DNA from: Oxytricha trifallax
Lineage: Eukaryota > Ciliophora > Spirotrichea > Sporadotrichida > Oxytrichidae
Reading direction: 5' to 3'
NCBI GenBank assembly: GCA_000711775.1
Contig: ARYC01001079.1
Location: 62,001-126,000 of the forward strand
Length of the DNA stretch: 64,000 nucleotides
The translations under genes and the position numbers were made by a program. Below are positions 13,681 to 26,654 of the stretch, piece after piece. Every line of letters begins with the position of its first letter. Position 1 is the stretch's first letter. The notes under the pieces were generated by a model. The model did not search any database. It was not told the DNA's origin and saw nothing but the letters and a program-made list of their open reading frames with translations.

Positions 13681-14449
13681 ATGAGTGACAGTCAAGCTGA
13701 GGAGACTATCTTGAAGATCACATTTCACGAGCTGGGTGGATAGTTCAAGTGCAAAGTTGACAAGTACACCTATTTAACAGAGATTTGTAAAAATAACTCA
13801 CCTGACATTTATACTGTGATACTACGTGCCACCGATCGAGGGCATCAACAGAGAATACCTCCGACTAGTTTTTAAGTAAAAAAAGAGGCTTCTCAAAATG
13901 GACCCGATTAAGATGGTGAAGGTCCTTTAGTATGATGAGCTTTCGGTAGGGCAGCTAAATTTGCAAATGTCTGGCGATTAGGAGCTGACCATTTACCTGC
14001 CTGATATATCAGAGAAGTCCAAGCCTATTGACAGGCAATACTTCTTCAATGTTCTCAATACAATCCAGCCTGAGTATTTTTAACACATCATCAACAAGTC
14101 AAGGTTGATCAGAAACGGCAGTGATGGTCTGGAGGAAAAGAACTACTACATACTCATCTCAGATGTCTGGTTTTCTCAGTTGACTAGCCATCTATTTATC
14201 TCAAGTACATTACAATAATTTAAGCTTAATTATTATTTAGAAAAATCGGGGAAGACCATGAAGCTCCTGAAAGCTTCAACTAAACTAATGAAGGCCTGAA
14301 AATCTAAGCAGTCGCCTCCAAAGTTATGTCACTTAAACGATTCAGGGGAGTAGAGCATTTTTTCAGCTAGTAAGGGCATCAATGTGATGGATCACGCCTC
14401 ATAGAAACGAACAACACAAAGTTTGAATCTTAATCCCATACAGGCATGA
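13681..14449 (+). pseudogene. Divergent TBE-type 22-kDa-like protein gene
   Basis: The frame begins at ATG 13681, 35 bp after the inverted repeat of the previous element. With TAA/TAG as Gln it aligns by eye with the 22-kDa-type proteins of the two TBE copies in this window: LTIYLPDISEKSKPIDRQYF and the following VLNTIQPEYF match ALYLPSKLQLSNKLPERNFF and VLGTLKPEYL. The second intron position is conserved: a 36-nt GTACAT..TTTAG sequence at 14205-14240 precedes AAAAATCGGGG. A frame change near 13820 falls where the TBE copies have their first intron. One TGA interrupts the tail at 14297, and the frame resumes to TGA 14447. The function of this protein family is unknown. It converges on the transposase gene, as in TBE elements. 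Confidence 0.65.
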
Positions 14450-14522
14450 TGAAAAACAACACAATGAGATTTAACATATGAGTAATTAAAGCTTAATTTT
14501 TTTAACATCGCAAATTAAACTT

Positions 14523-15560
14523 TCACAACTTCTTCTTGCAAATTTATCTAATGACACCATCATCTATACTGGAGAATACTTGCTTAAAAAATCTTTTTGC
14601 ATCAAATTTATGGTCTTGCCCAACAACCTACATCTTCATTCTCTTGAACGAGTTCTTTAGTACTAAAAAATAGTTCTGAATAGGGTTATATTAAGGGGAG
14701 TTGAGAATGATGCCGAGCTCCTCAGTCATAGCTTTGATCTTTTTGATGTGATGAATTCTTAAATTGTCAAGAACAACAGCAAGGTTATTTGTAATGTTTT
14801 ATTCATGCAATCATATCATAAAATCATAGAACTTTTCAATATAAACTGACCTATAATAACTGTAGTATAATTCCAGACTACTGTCTTGGAGATACCCCCC
14901 GCAACTACTGCTAAACTCTTCGTGAATTGTAGTTTATCCTTAGCAATAATATTCATTGCTGATCTCTTGCTTGAGATTAGTAGAGTAAGTAAACATTAAT
15001 TCATCAACGGAAACTAGTTTCCTTATTCCATGAAGTGCATTAGTTAACTAGGTTTTCATCTCTAACAATAGCTTTTGTTACTTAAGTTTCTAAACAGGAC
15101 TCATAAACTTTCCCACACTAATAAACTTTCTCTTTATTCTTTTTTCCTTATTAATTCGAGAAAGTTTGGAGGGAGAAATTCTTAGCTCTGAGAACTTTCT
15201 GTGAAACATCATCCATCTTTCTGCAAGAGTCATTCCTGCCTAACTTTGTAGGGTGCCCTAGTTGGTCATGAATTCAATATTTTAATGAGATAGCTTGCAT
15301 ATGCTTTAGATGTTTAAATGTACCTAGGCTTAGGAACTCAAGAATCTTCAAATTATTTGAATCATTTAACAGCGAATTCTAGTAAGTTCATGAATTATAT
15401 TGAGGCCTAAGTAGACTGGTGAGTCTTGAGTTGGATTTAAGCATTTTAACCTGAGAAACAGTATTAAGTCATGCACGTTAGTCAATGCAAACTGGTTGAT
15501 TAAGCATTAGAAAACTTTTGATAAAGTTGATTGCGTGGGTTGGTATTTGTGAATTCAAAT
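14523..15560 (-). pseudogene. Divergent TBE-like DDE transposase
   Basis: On the reverse strand the frame ends at TGA 14523 and resembles the 42-kDa transposase of the TBE copies: MFHRKFSELRISPSKLSRI matches MFHRQFPELHISAQSK. The first catalytic aspartate is kept (VSVDELMF) and the second (VVLDNLRIHH). The position of the catalytic glutamate reads NPIQNYF, so the Glu appears replaced by Gln. One TGA (after YDFMI) interrupts an otherwise continuous frame. It is therefore an inactive copy of a transposase related to, but clearly diverged from, the TBE family. The N-terminal end is uncertain. No telomeric C4A4 terminal repeats were found around this gene pair. Confidence 0.65.
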
Positions 15561-16287
15561 TTAAAAGTGATTTTATTGATGATTGTAGTTTAATTATAAA
15601 ACTTTGCCATTGAGTGTATCAATAAAAGTTTCTTAACTAAATTGCGAAAGTTGCTTTTTTTCAGGGTATCGAAAGTTCACTTTCTCTAAAAATAACTGCT
15701 AGGTTTCAATCTTTTAATCGAACAAAACCTAGTTGAGAGTCAATAAAGGATAAAGCTTTTAGTTTGAATTGGTTTTAAATTGAGAATTTTATTATGAGCT
15801 CAACTATCTTGGACCTATTGTCAAACTATTTGATGATCATAAGCAGCTTAATTTTGAAGTATTCGATAAAAGTGTACTTTTTTATACTTTATGTTTTATA
15901 TTCTTTGGGACCTCATTTTCTCCAGGGACTTCAATTTTCTCAGTGCAGTTTTGGAACTTAGAGAGTAAGAAGTTTTAGAAATTAGAGATTATTAAAGTGT
16001 CAATTTTAGAACGACAGACTACAATAGAGCAAAGACTTCACTAAAGAATATTAGAAAAATGCTTCAAGCTTTTTCATTTTGGTACTCTAGCGTAAGGGAA
16101 GCAGCCTCATGCTAAAAATAACTTACTATCTTTGAAAATTGCATGTTAGCTATGCAAAACAAACCAATATCAATGAAAACAAGAGAGGGAGAATGACATC
16201 TGAATAATGAACGAAGCAAAGCTCAATATATATTCTATATTGTAGGAATACATTAAAAATTGGGAAAATATATTTAATTAAATTTAT
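15561..16287. other. Spacer next to the TBE-like transposase
   Basis: It is moderately AT-rich, with no frame I can follow for long. It may hold the missing end of the divergent TBE-like element, but I see no terminal repeat. Confidence 0.3.
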
Positions 16288-16605
16288 ATTAAATCAAAAT
16301 CGTGGCAGTTAAGGTTTTTCAATTTGAACGATCTTGGGCTTAAACGATAGAGAATATAAAATTAGCAGGACTTTATTGTTGGCGAAACTATTTTATTGCA
16401 TTCCTGGAGCGAGATAACTTCACTTTAATTAAACACCTTTAAATTCATTAATTATATCTTCACATTAAAGTCGAGATATCTCGCTCTGGGGATGCGATAA
16501 AATAGTTCCGCCACTATTAAAGTCTAGCTAATTTTAAATTCTCTATCAAATGAGCCCAAGATCGTTTAAATTGACCAACTTTAACTGCCACGATTTTGAT
16601 TTAAT
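16288..16605. mobile_element. Palindromic MITE, family of GTGGCAGTTAA
   Basis: Two arms of roughly 150 bp are inverted copies: the left starts TTAAATCAAAATCGTGGCAG and the right ends with its reverse complement. The inner part pairs GATATCTCGCTC-type sequence around 16410 and 16470. No ORF. Outer flanks (near 16257 and 16614) also show weak inverted similarity. The same terminal sequence occurs at 32686-32769, so this is a family rather than a chance hairpin. Confidence 0.7.
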
Positions 16606-19082
16606 TTTCTCAATTTCGATTGTATTCTTAAAATAATGTCAAGTTTTGCTACTCTCAATGTTTACAATAAGCAACTTGACTTTTTCTTGAAAAAAATATA
16701 AGAATGTATGATTAAGCAATTAACATGAGAGGATATTTGACTCATACCATCATTTTCATTATCAATCAGGAGAGTGAGAAACCTGATTGCATCATATGGG
16801 CTAAAATAACCAGGATAATTTAGATTCTGATTTGTAAAGCCAAAGTAGAGAGGATGATATTAATATACAATGTTGATTATTATTTCTATTTCTTGAATTT
16901 CGTAAAATTTAGAGTAATTGTAATAATAACTACAAAAATTTATGATAAATTAAAAAAAATAGCAAACCAATTCAATGATTAAGCTTGAAATTATGTTTTA
17001 ATTATCTTAATAATTATAGATTTTGTTTATTTAATAATTATATATTTAAAAATTCAAAAATAAAAGAGTTAAAAATGAGACTTTCTATTAATATTAATAT
17101 TTTTAAGTAAAATTTTGGTCTCAAGAATATATTACTATAAAATAATATAACTTAAAATATATAAATATGTATGTATAAATATTTCTAACTGATATTGATA
17201 AAAAAATATATTGCAATAAGTGAATATAGGAGTATAAAATAATTCTTGAGAGAGACTGAGAGGTCGAAGTGATTTTGGAATATAACAAATACATGTAGAA
17301 GATAAATAAACTTAATACAATGCAAGGCAAATAAAATTTATAAGTATTTTTTTATTCAATAAAAAAATATAATGATTTCTTTTAAATGCAGTGCTTTATA
17401 TAATATAAGAATCTCTTTTAAAATGATCAAGTAAGAATTAAACAATGTTAAAAAATAGATTAAAAGGAAAAATGATAAACTATAAAAATATTTATTATAA
17501 TATCAATAAATAGTGAGTTAAAGACAAAAGGAGTCTAATTCTGCATTCTATTGATTATCGATCGTGAATTTTTAAAATTAAAAAATTGTATTAATCAAAT
17601 TTAAACAGAAAACATATTAATTATTAAATATAATGGAGATAACCTGGAAACAACAAAAAATACAATATAAAGTAAGTAAATTTCTTTGTTTCCATTTATA
17701 CTTAGAAATTATCGTCATAAATAATGATATTTTATAGGATCGCCCAAATTCTTATATTAAATATAAAATATCTTATAAATAATAAATTCGATTGAAATTA
17801 AAAATAAAGGAAATCATAACTGTAAATAAAACAAAAAGGGAGACACAATTCTTATTTAAGTTTTCTTGAATAAATATATAATCACTAATTATATGAATTT
17901 GCAAATGCTCATAAACTTGTTCGCTAAAATCAATAAATTTAAAAAAATGATAAATAAAAATAATTGCAGATATAATAAGGTTGAAATTATGCATGAAAAC
18001 TCAAATATTTTTTCGCAGTTTTATATTTATATTGACATATATACTTTAAACTATCTAATTAATGCCAGTTTTTCTGTTATTTGTATTAATTATTTCCAAA
18101 TGTTTTGTATTTAATCAATATTAAAGACAAGAATAAGCTAGAGTTGGTAGTTGGGAAAGTGTTGATATGAAATTGTAATTTAAATAGGTTCAAGGTCATT
18201 TCTAGGAGATTTAAAATGTAGAAGAGATTTTACTTTGTTAAAGTGTAGGTAAATAGCTCATAATTTTAATGATTGAATTAACAAATTAATATAGTTGGAT
18301 ATAATTTTTTAATTATATCTATTTTATTATTTATAGAAAGCAATTATTAATTAATGCTACATTTACTTTATGAGAATTTTTAATATTATAATATCGAAAT
18401 TCATAATTTTTTATAATATTATTTTTTTCTTAACACGGCATATTTTATTCAGCACAGCAGTTTCGAGAAGTTACTTATTTACTCTTATCGAGTAAAGGCG
18501 TCACCCGTCACTCAAAATTGATATTTTATTGTTTGAACTTCAAAAATAATTATTGAATTTTTATTGTAATTTATAAACATATATTATCCGTGGTGAAAAT
18601 TTCGACAAGTGCATGTAAAATATTGCATTCTAGATATTCACATGACGGCGTGCAAGAGTAAATTCATTTCGTCAAAATATTAGCAATGTTTCATTTAGAA
18701 ATATCGATTTTAAGAAACTATTATTGGACATAAATATTTAATTCTGTGAAAGACATGGATTTAGAAACATTCGTGAATCGTATCACACTCATATAAAGTC
18801 TATTAAAATTTATTGTATTTTAAAAATTCAAGATATTTCAAGTAAAGTAAAATAATACCTTCAATAGTAGTCACTTTTTTCGAATAGTATTATTATTATT
18901 GAAACTGATTCGTATTATAAAAAGAATTATCTAACAAACAGAATTCATTTATGAATCTGATCTTCCACTATATTATGTTTCCGTTTTTAATAATTATTAT
19001 TATCATTATTTAAGTTATTATTTTGCTATTGTTAAAGACAGTTAACTTGATACCTTTTTAATACATTTTTTAATATTTTATG
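16606..19082. other. AT-rich DNA, nothing recognised
   Basis: Apart from low-complexity AT runs, I see no coding or repeat structure. Short standard-code reading frames at 17121-17330 and 17773-18114 have the composition of random AT-rich DNA. Confidence 0.55.
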
Positions 19083-19330
19083 GATAACATGAATCTCCGT
19101 TTTTAATGGGAAAGTTATAAAAATAGGTAAAGACATATCTTATCGTTGGTATGCTGCTTGTCTAGTTATGGTAGATGCCCAAAATCACCAATTATTAAGC
19201 CATATTCAGGCAACCAACTCACTGTGGCTATTCAAAAGCTAGGAAATAAAAGATAAGAGCAATATACTCTTGACTACCCAGTGTAATATGAATGGGTAAA
19301 GTAGTTATAAAATGCTTTTAGAATCGGACA
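19083..19330 (+). CDS. Possible coding island (candidate MDS)
   Basis: With TAA as Gln, the forward strand reads a protein-like stretch from about 19108: GKDISYRWYAACLVMVDAQN, followed by QLLSHIQATNSLWLFK, then a TGA near 19296. The island is GC-richer than its surroundings. No domain is recognised. The 13-mer GCAACCAACTCAC at 19210-19222 recurs at 22998-23010 inside another coding-like island, in the same reading phase (ATNS). Such a shared word could be an MDS pointer, but could also be chance. Confidence 0.35.
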
Positions 19331-20660
19331 TTCGCAAAGTCTTTGTAGATATAAGTCGATTTGTATTTTTATTTCTGAAAATAAAAATAACTTTAACTAA
19401 GAATTAAATAAACTCATTCTTACTTATTTTAAACTAGAGAACTTAGCAATCTTTTATAGATTAATATATTTGTTGATATCTCAATTTTTTAAATAAATTG
19501 AGTTTTATATCCATTATCATTATTTTTTATATTAGTCTTAATTATTAAAATAAATAATGGTATTTAATAAATTGCACTTATTATTTATCATCAATAATAA
19601 GTAAGTATAAGCCTTTCGAAAGGAAGCAAATGATAAGTCTGAAGAAACTTATTAAATATTATAAATTTATGGGTCATGAATATTAATTCTATGTGAGATG
19701 TTAGTTGAAGTAGTATATTTTTATTCTTAAATTGAGTATTTGGTCTATAATACTTATTTAATTTTATCTTCTCCTTTTTAATTAGCTGACTAATTTTAAC
19801 TTCTTGATATATTTAAAGTTATATCAATCATAAAATAGCAATTATATTATTCTTAAACTCTCCTAGTACTTTGCTGCTCTTACTCTATTTAACAACTAAT
19901 ATCTCATATATTGAGTAAAATCTTTGAGAATAATAATGTGTTTCGCTTGAAAATGGAGCATTGTTATCAGGGTAGAAGAATATATTCAGAATTTCAACAT
20001 CAGGTTGAATTTTCACCCTCAGCAAAATAATGGCAGTAAAGATATTTCTGGTTAAGAATGAGAATATTTAGGATATAGGAATTTAAGTACATGAGATATA
20101 ATTACTATTGCTTTTATAGTAAGTGATTGTAGCTGCTGTATTGATTGAATTGATATTTGTTATTTTTTAGATAAATGAGAATTAATAGAAAAGTTTATAT
20201 CAAAATATTAAAATTCATGCAATACATGCTATAATGTTTGATAATATTTTTATCATCTTTTTTTATTAAAATTAGTATTGAATTCAAAAACTGGAAGGAC
20301 AAAATCAAGCCATATTATGTGAAAGTATAATATAAATCATTTCCTATTATTCAAATATCCGATTTATAGAATATTGCCAATATAATGAATAAAATACAAA
20401 ATGTTTTTATAATATATTATAATTTTAGAGAACTCATTCTAGAATATTTTAGAAATAACTGTGAGTTTTATTAATAAATTTATCTATAAGTAACTAATAT
20501 TTTCTCAGTTAAAAGTGAAAAGATCTAAATAATCTGGATATAAAAAGTATACTTTTATTGTTATTATTATTTAAAAATGATTTATTTATTTATACTAAAG
20601 CTTAAATTGATTTTATTCAAGTCATATAAGCAGCAATGTTTCTAAAGGGAAATAATATCA

Positions 20661-20810
20661 TGTTAGTGAAACGCGTAAGACCAAGGGATGAGAGGATAAG
20701 ATGGTGCTAAAACTGAAGGGACGACCAACCAACAGTATCTGAATGGAGAGGAGGGAGCAGATCAAAAAGATAAGAGAAATTGGAAGTTCAAACAGTAAAG
20801 TATTACAATT
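20661..20810 (+). CDS. Possible coding island (candidate MDS)
   Basis: This is a conspicuous GC-rich island in AT-rich DNA. One forward frame with TAA as Gln reads a hydrophilic protein-like run including KTEGTTNQQYLNGEEGADQK. No family is recognised. It ends where the composition drops back to AT-rich, as expected at an MDS/IES boundary. Confidence 0.35.
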
Positions 20811-21381
20811 AGCTATTTATACAGCACTCTTTAATAATTGTGCATTTATCTTTTTAGCAACTTCGAATATCTATATTTAATTTTTATGGATTTTATGTTT
20901 TAGAAAAATACTATATTTATTCATATTTAGAAAATTGAGGAAACTTAAATTGCTTCAATAGTTAATGAGTTCTTGGTCTTATTGCCAAAGCATAGAAGTG
21001 AGCTATTTTCACAGAATTGATATTTTCAGAATGCAAATTAGTCATCTTACATAGTTAATTACTTCAAAAATCGCTTTACAAGCAATATAGAAATAATTTA
21101 AATTTTAATTAGAAATTTATAAATAAATTTCCCTGAGTTGATTTCTATATATCAATATAATAATTCGCAATAGCATCCCTTCTTTGAGTAAAATTAATAT
21201 TTCCTACATAAATATTTTAAAACTATAAATAATATTTATTATAATGTAATCACATTGAGGTTTACGGGGATCCCTGATTTTAAATATGTGTTAATACTAA
21301 AGCGTAAAGGCTTTTAAAAACTATATTAAGTTTTGTCTGAATAGTTGTTTCCTTCTGTCTATTTCTTCAACCTATCGAATC

Positions 21382-21690
21382 ATGGGTGGCGATGAGAAGG
21401 CCAAGGCAATGTCAATACAGGAAATCTTTTATAATGTTTTGACCCTATATCTTAAATAACAGTATTATTCCATTTATGTTTTAAGTCTAAAACCTATCTA
21501 AATTTAGTCTATAGTGATCCCTAGATGATTAGTAAATAGTCATCTCTGTAGCTTTGTGCGGTTATCTAACGGTCGAAAACATTGCGATTGGTATTGTCTT
21601 CATGATAGTTGGCGTTAAACTGTCATTTATATTTATAACAGCATTTATGATTAATTTTTTTGAGAGATTTACTTAATTAGATTAATAAAC
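21382..21690 (+). CDS. Two short coding islands, one membrane-spanning
   Basis: At 21382 an ATG in good context begins MGGDEKAKAMSIQEIFYNVL, a possible N-terminus. Separately, at about 21538-21660, the forward strand reads a hydrophobic segment (LTVENIAIGIVFMIVGVKLS) that looks like a transmembrane helix of a transporter-type protein. The two pieces are in different frames with AT-rich DNA between them, consistent with separate MDSs or unrelated fragments. Whether they belong to one gene cannot be told from this window. Confidence 0.35.
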
Positions 21691-22032
21691 GATGAAATAA
21701 TAAATAGTAGTAAGGAAAATGCATATCTACATAAAAACAATTCATCATCTTCTCATTATTACTAATTTCATTCTAGTTGATCTACTAGGCTCTTTGTGTC
21801 ACCTTGCCAAGTTTGTGTCTTGTTCCACAGTCACCATGCTCAGTTAGGACTCTTGTCTAATTTAAATTTTAGTTCTCTTTTGTTGTTGTTGCTGTAACTA
21901 ACATTATCAATGAATTAACAGTAGTTCTTCATCACCATTTTCCAATTTGAATTTATTATTATATATTTTATAATTTATTTTTATTTTCTATAAAAAACAT
22001 CGAGGTTAAATTAGCAACATAAATCATATTAG

Positions 22033-22215
22033 GTATTTACCGTTAGTTGATCCATCTTTAAAATTGAGGAGCAAAGGGAGAGTATTATGTTTATATCTCA
22101 AAAATCCATTATTTAAGTTATCTGCATATAATGAGATGTGACCATTAGGAATAAATCTACTACTGGCTAAATTTTAAATTTGCTTTAAGTGAGGTTCAAA
22201 GTCGCCTCTTGTTTT
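22033..22215 (-). CDS. Possible coding island (candidate MDS), reverse strand
   Basis: About 61 reverse-strand codons are open with a single TAA read as Gln. They include FIPNGHISLYADNLNNGF and LLNFKDGSTNGKY, and end at a TGA near 22033. Composition and codon pattern look coding. There is no recognised domain. Confidence 0.4.
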
Positions 22216-22869
22216 TTAGAATTCAAGGAATTATTTGGCTATTATGTTTATATTTTTCTGCTGTTAAATCTTTAAATTTTTTAACTATTTATGATAGTTT
22301 ACATCCTATTTCGTTTTATATATACTTTATGGCTTATTTAGCGTTGTCTTATCACCATAATTCTTGAATCATTATAGTATTATTTTTGATTGTATTTTGC
22401 TCGGGTTTTGGTTGTGCTTTAATTTAGGTTGTTATTATCTTTTTGTTATACCAATATTACTCAAGTTACACACATGATTCAGTATGTTGTTTTTTTATGC
22501 ACTTTGGCATTGGGGCTATTTATTTAAATTTAAAGAGTTTTTAATTTACAAATTGAATAGATGCAGTAAAAAATGTGAGAACTGGAGTAAACCACATATT
22601 TCAATTAAGAAATAATATCATTTAAATTTAAATAACGTCACATCAGTCCTAGTTACTAAATATATGTTTTGGAATTCTTTTGCCACATAATTAATATCTC
22701 CAGTGATTAAGTATTTTAATTCTTGCCTTTTGTCTATTTCCTTCACACAAACCATTTTATAGTTTATTAATTAGTAGAAGATAGATGATATTAGTTGTAA
22801 CTTTAAAGCATATGTCAACTAGATTAATTTCTAGTGAGAGAAGTATGAAAGTTAAGAACTTAATTCTTG

Positions 22870-23110
22870 CTTGAGTTGCTTTGAATAGTGTGATGGTACC
22901 ATGTTGACCATCTGAAATCTTGGTTTCTTCAACGTAAAAAAATAAAATATTGCAATCTGATAATTGAACTGTAATATTTTTTGCTTATTGCAAGCATGCA
23001 ACCAACTCACGGTTATTGCTTAAGGAACATCAAAAAAAGAAAGCTTATAGCTTCTACAGATGATTCACCCATTTTTCTATGAGATGATGTTAAGTCCGTC
23101 AAAAAAATCA
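22870..23110. CDS. Two adjacent coding islands on opposite strands
   Basis: On the reverse strand near 22940-22870 the frame reads YVEETKISDGQHGTITLFKA. On the forward strand at 22990-23110 frames include IASTDDSPIFL followed by DDVKSVKKIRYGS. The strand switch within about 60 bp, and the 13-mer shared with 19210, are what a scrambled germline locus would look like. No product can be named and the exact frames are uncertain. Confidence 0.3.
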
Positions 23111-24393
23111 GATATGGTTCTATTAAATTCAATTCAAACTTTAATAATTGTATATTTAAACCTATCATTTCTAAATTGCATTATTTAATAATTGCTTCGA
23201 TTTCATATTAAATTAAAGCAAGAAATCCCATCTTAGAATAATAAATTCTATTTTCAAGGTTTAGTTTTATGATATTTTGAATATAAGAACTTATAAAATA
23301 ATAAAGCTTTATTTTTATTATGATTTGACTCTAAGCATGTATTTTCAAATAGGTTTTAATCGTATGCAGGTTGTTTCTTTGGTAAATGACTTTTTTTTAT
23401 TTATAGGTATTCCTTAAGTATTAATCCGAAATTATTTGATTTATAGATGTTCACTCAAATAAGAAGAGAGGCTATTGAATAGATCAACTTGCCTTTAACT
23501 GATGAAAACATATTAACTAAAATTGAATATTTAATCATCATACTATCTCTACTATATTGATTCGTTCAATAATATGTATAGTCAAAATAAGTTTATTTTT
23601 ATAGCTTTAACTTGATATTTTAAATGAATTAAGCTTTATACCACATTTTAATATTAACTTACTTAAGTATTAACTAAGATGCTATAATATGTTATTAGAG
23701 TTAATGATATATTAGCCGCACTGATTTTTTCTTCATAATCTTACATTAATTATATTATCAATCAGGAATTTTTCAAAATAAAAAATTGTTGAATCAAAAC
23801 AACATAATATTTTACTAATATATTTAAGATAAGTTTTTATAGTTTTAAGAAGAGTGCATCAAGTGCTCATGAGATAACATCACAAAATATGTACTTTAAA
23901 GTATGTAAAAATTCTGCTGTGTAACAACATAAATAATTAACTTTTACATACTTACTCAATAAAATATTTGTAAATTTTATAAGGTTTTAAAATATACAGT
24001 TATTTATGGAAGTATCAATCTACAATTTAAAGGAATTTCTAATTTCCTACTGACATATTTACTTTTTGGAATAAAATTATTCAAATTTAAATTGATCTCC
24101 TCGACTTTAGGGTTCTACGCAAATTAAAAATTGATTTTGAAAATATTAATATAATTAAAATATAAGAATGCATATCAATTACCATCATATAAGCATTATG
24201 TAAACAACGATAAAAAGCACCTTAAAATATTATATTTTATTATTCAGATATAATTTAATGAAAGTCAATACATATCTTCATTTTTTTAATTAAATTATTG
24301 CCCAATCTTATATATTTTTTTATAGTTGTAGAAGTATTATAAATACTTTAGGTAGAATCTAAATAAAACAATAATTTTAGAGAATATAAAGTC
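23111..24393. other. AT-rich DNA, nothing recognised
   Basis: There is no sustained frame, repeat or GC-rich island. Confidence 0.5.
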
Positions 24394-24870
24394 ATATTCA
24401 TACATAGAGTGGTACTCGAATGCCTTACTGTGATACTTCTAATCCTACTCCATTAAGAATTTATTACAGCTATTATTCCCTCACTTCCTCTGTGTTTTCC
24501 CCTAATTCTCTATCTAGTTCTACTCTTCTCTTCAGAAACTAAGCTCCCAGGTATAGCCTCATTTACTCTCTTTCTGCTCGTTATTTGCTGCTCCTTATTT
24601 CTCCATTTTGGCCTTTTATCAAACAGGCAACCTTCAATCTCAGACAAATCACTCTAAATTTGCTGAAATCCTCTTCTCACTTCTTCTTTACCTTTTCTAT
24701 CTCAGTTTTGTTAAAATTATCCAGAACTAAGTCATCCCATGCAACTACACGTTTTGTTTGAGTGTTGTTATAATATCCCATCTCTTCATTCACTCTCTGT
24801 CAAATAGATACACATAGTTGTACTTTATCTCAGCATTTCTTTTTCTTTCATTGCAAATCCTGATCTCCTA
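24394..24870 (-). pseudogene. Decayed unidentified gene
   Basis: A reverse frame with TAA/TAG as Gln runs from about 24795 to TGA near 24394. It includes KRVVAWDDLVLDNFNKTEI and LKRRVELDRELGENTEEV, with one internal TGA (after EKVKKK). A second frame upstream (24870-24795, NAEIKYNYVYLFDRE) is probably the preceding part, displaced by a frameshift or a tiny IES. The product is charged and possibly coiled-coil. No family is recognised. Confidence 0.45.
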
Positions 24871-26654
24871 ATTTCTATATATATATAAATAAAGCACGCC
24901 TTTAAGCACAACATCATGTGGTAATTCTTCCTCAGAATCCAATTAAATATATTATAATCACCAATAATCTTTAATAGAACTTAACATACTTTGATATATT
25001 TAATTACACTTTTTATTTCTAAAATATTAATGGGAAATAGTTTGATCATATATCTTCCTTCTTCATTATAGATGATGTATTTTTGAAATTAAAAATATAT
25101 TCAAATTTATCAAATAACTGAATCAATTTATTATTTATAAGTTTAAAAGTTAAATGGGTTTATAACCTAATTTAACAATTCAAAACCTCTCTCTTCAATC
25201 ACAAGTCTCTTGCATCATTATGTTTAGTGTAAGTACTTATAAACTAAAACTAAAGCAATTTATTCTCTTCTCGTATCTAACAAGTATTATCACAAGTTTG
25301 ATTATTGTTTCCATAACAACTTTAAAATTTAGAATGCCAAAAAGTGCGCTCTTATCTATTTATATATTGACACGAATACTTAAGCAAACTAAATATAAAT
25401 TTAAAACAATGCTCTATTAAACGCATGCATCTACTCTACAGAAAATTAAATGATTTAGTAAAATAAAAAAACAAAAATAATAAAATAATCACAATTATTC
25501 ACGCAGTTGTACATAATACTGTTATAATTTGTAAAATGCTCTTATTTTATTCATTTTTTATTCTATTACTTATGTTTAAATTCATGAATATGTATTTAAT
25601 GACTGTTTTTATTGAATAAAAAATAGAATTTCCTCTAATGTTTAGTATTTTATTAATATTATATTTTTATCGATAAATACTTTACATTCCATACAAGTCG
25701 TTATAAAATGCTAAATTAAGTTAATTACCTTCATAGTATTTTGTAGTATTGGTCTGACTTATTATTGTTTATTAACATTAGATTTAATAATCAGCAAGTT
25801 ACTAATTCGTTATTTAATATAAAATTGCTTATAACTTGAAATCATATAGTAAATCTTGATAATGATTAGTACAAATTTATTAACAAGTAATCTGAATATA
25901 ATACTTTTTTAAACAGATTTCTGTCATTTCTGTGATTTTATGTCTTTGTGAGGTCAAATTTTAGTGAATGCACTCAATAATTATATCAGTATGGTCATCA
26001 GCAACTTTGATGTAACTTAAGTTATAAGAATAATAGTTAATAAATCTCAATTTTAATTGTTTTAATTTACTTTTTGTTTGGAGCTTCTATAATATAAATA
26101 TTAGGAATAAATTATATTCATTTTATTCTTTGTTTGTCTTAGCAGTCCAAAATATTTATAAAATAATAATTTACTTTGATAAAAGATCTTTAAGATAACT
26201 CTAATGATTTATATTAAGGTCACTTTCTTTTAATCTCATTTATATTAATTTCTATAATAACTTATTAATAATTTGTGTAGTAATCTTAAATGATAAAATT
26301 AATTGATTCAGTACACTCACAATCTAAGCATGTATTTCCTCAATAAAAATACAATAAATTATAAGTTATGAACATCAATTTTATTTCATATTAAAATTAT
26401 GAGTAGAGAATTGCATTTATTATCACAATTATGGCAAATAATAAGAATTCTTAGTACTTTTAATAAATCTTTTATGATGACAAAGAATGAAGCCAAATAC
26501 TGAATAATTATATGAAATATGAACTATAAATAAATATAATTACATATTATGCTTTTATAAAGCTTAAGGTTATGTTTTATAAACATCAACTTGAATGTAT
26601 TTATATATTAATAATATAATATGGCATAAATACCAGCAACTTGCTTCAGCTTAT
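24871..26654. other. AT-rich DNA, nothing recognised
   Basis: No convincing coding frame was found. A 66-codon standard-code frame at 25220-25420 is AT-driven and unsupported. Confidence 0.5.

Noticed and set aside
17121-18114. Standard-code ORFs at 17121-17330, 17773-17994 and 17866-18114
   Set aside because: I/Y/F/L/N-rich composition of random AT-rich DNA, overlapping on both strands, with no codon pattern.
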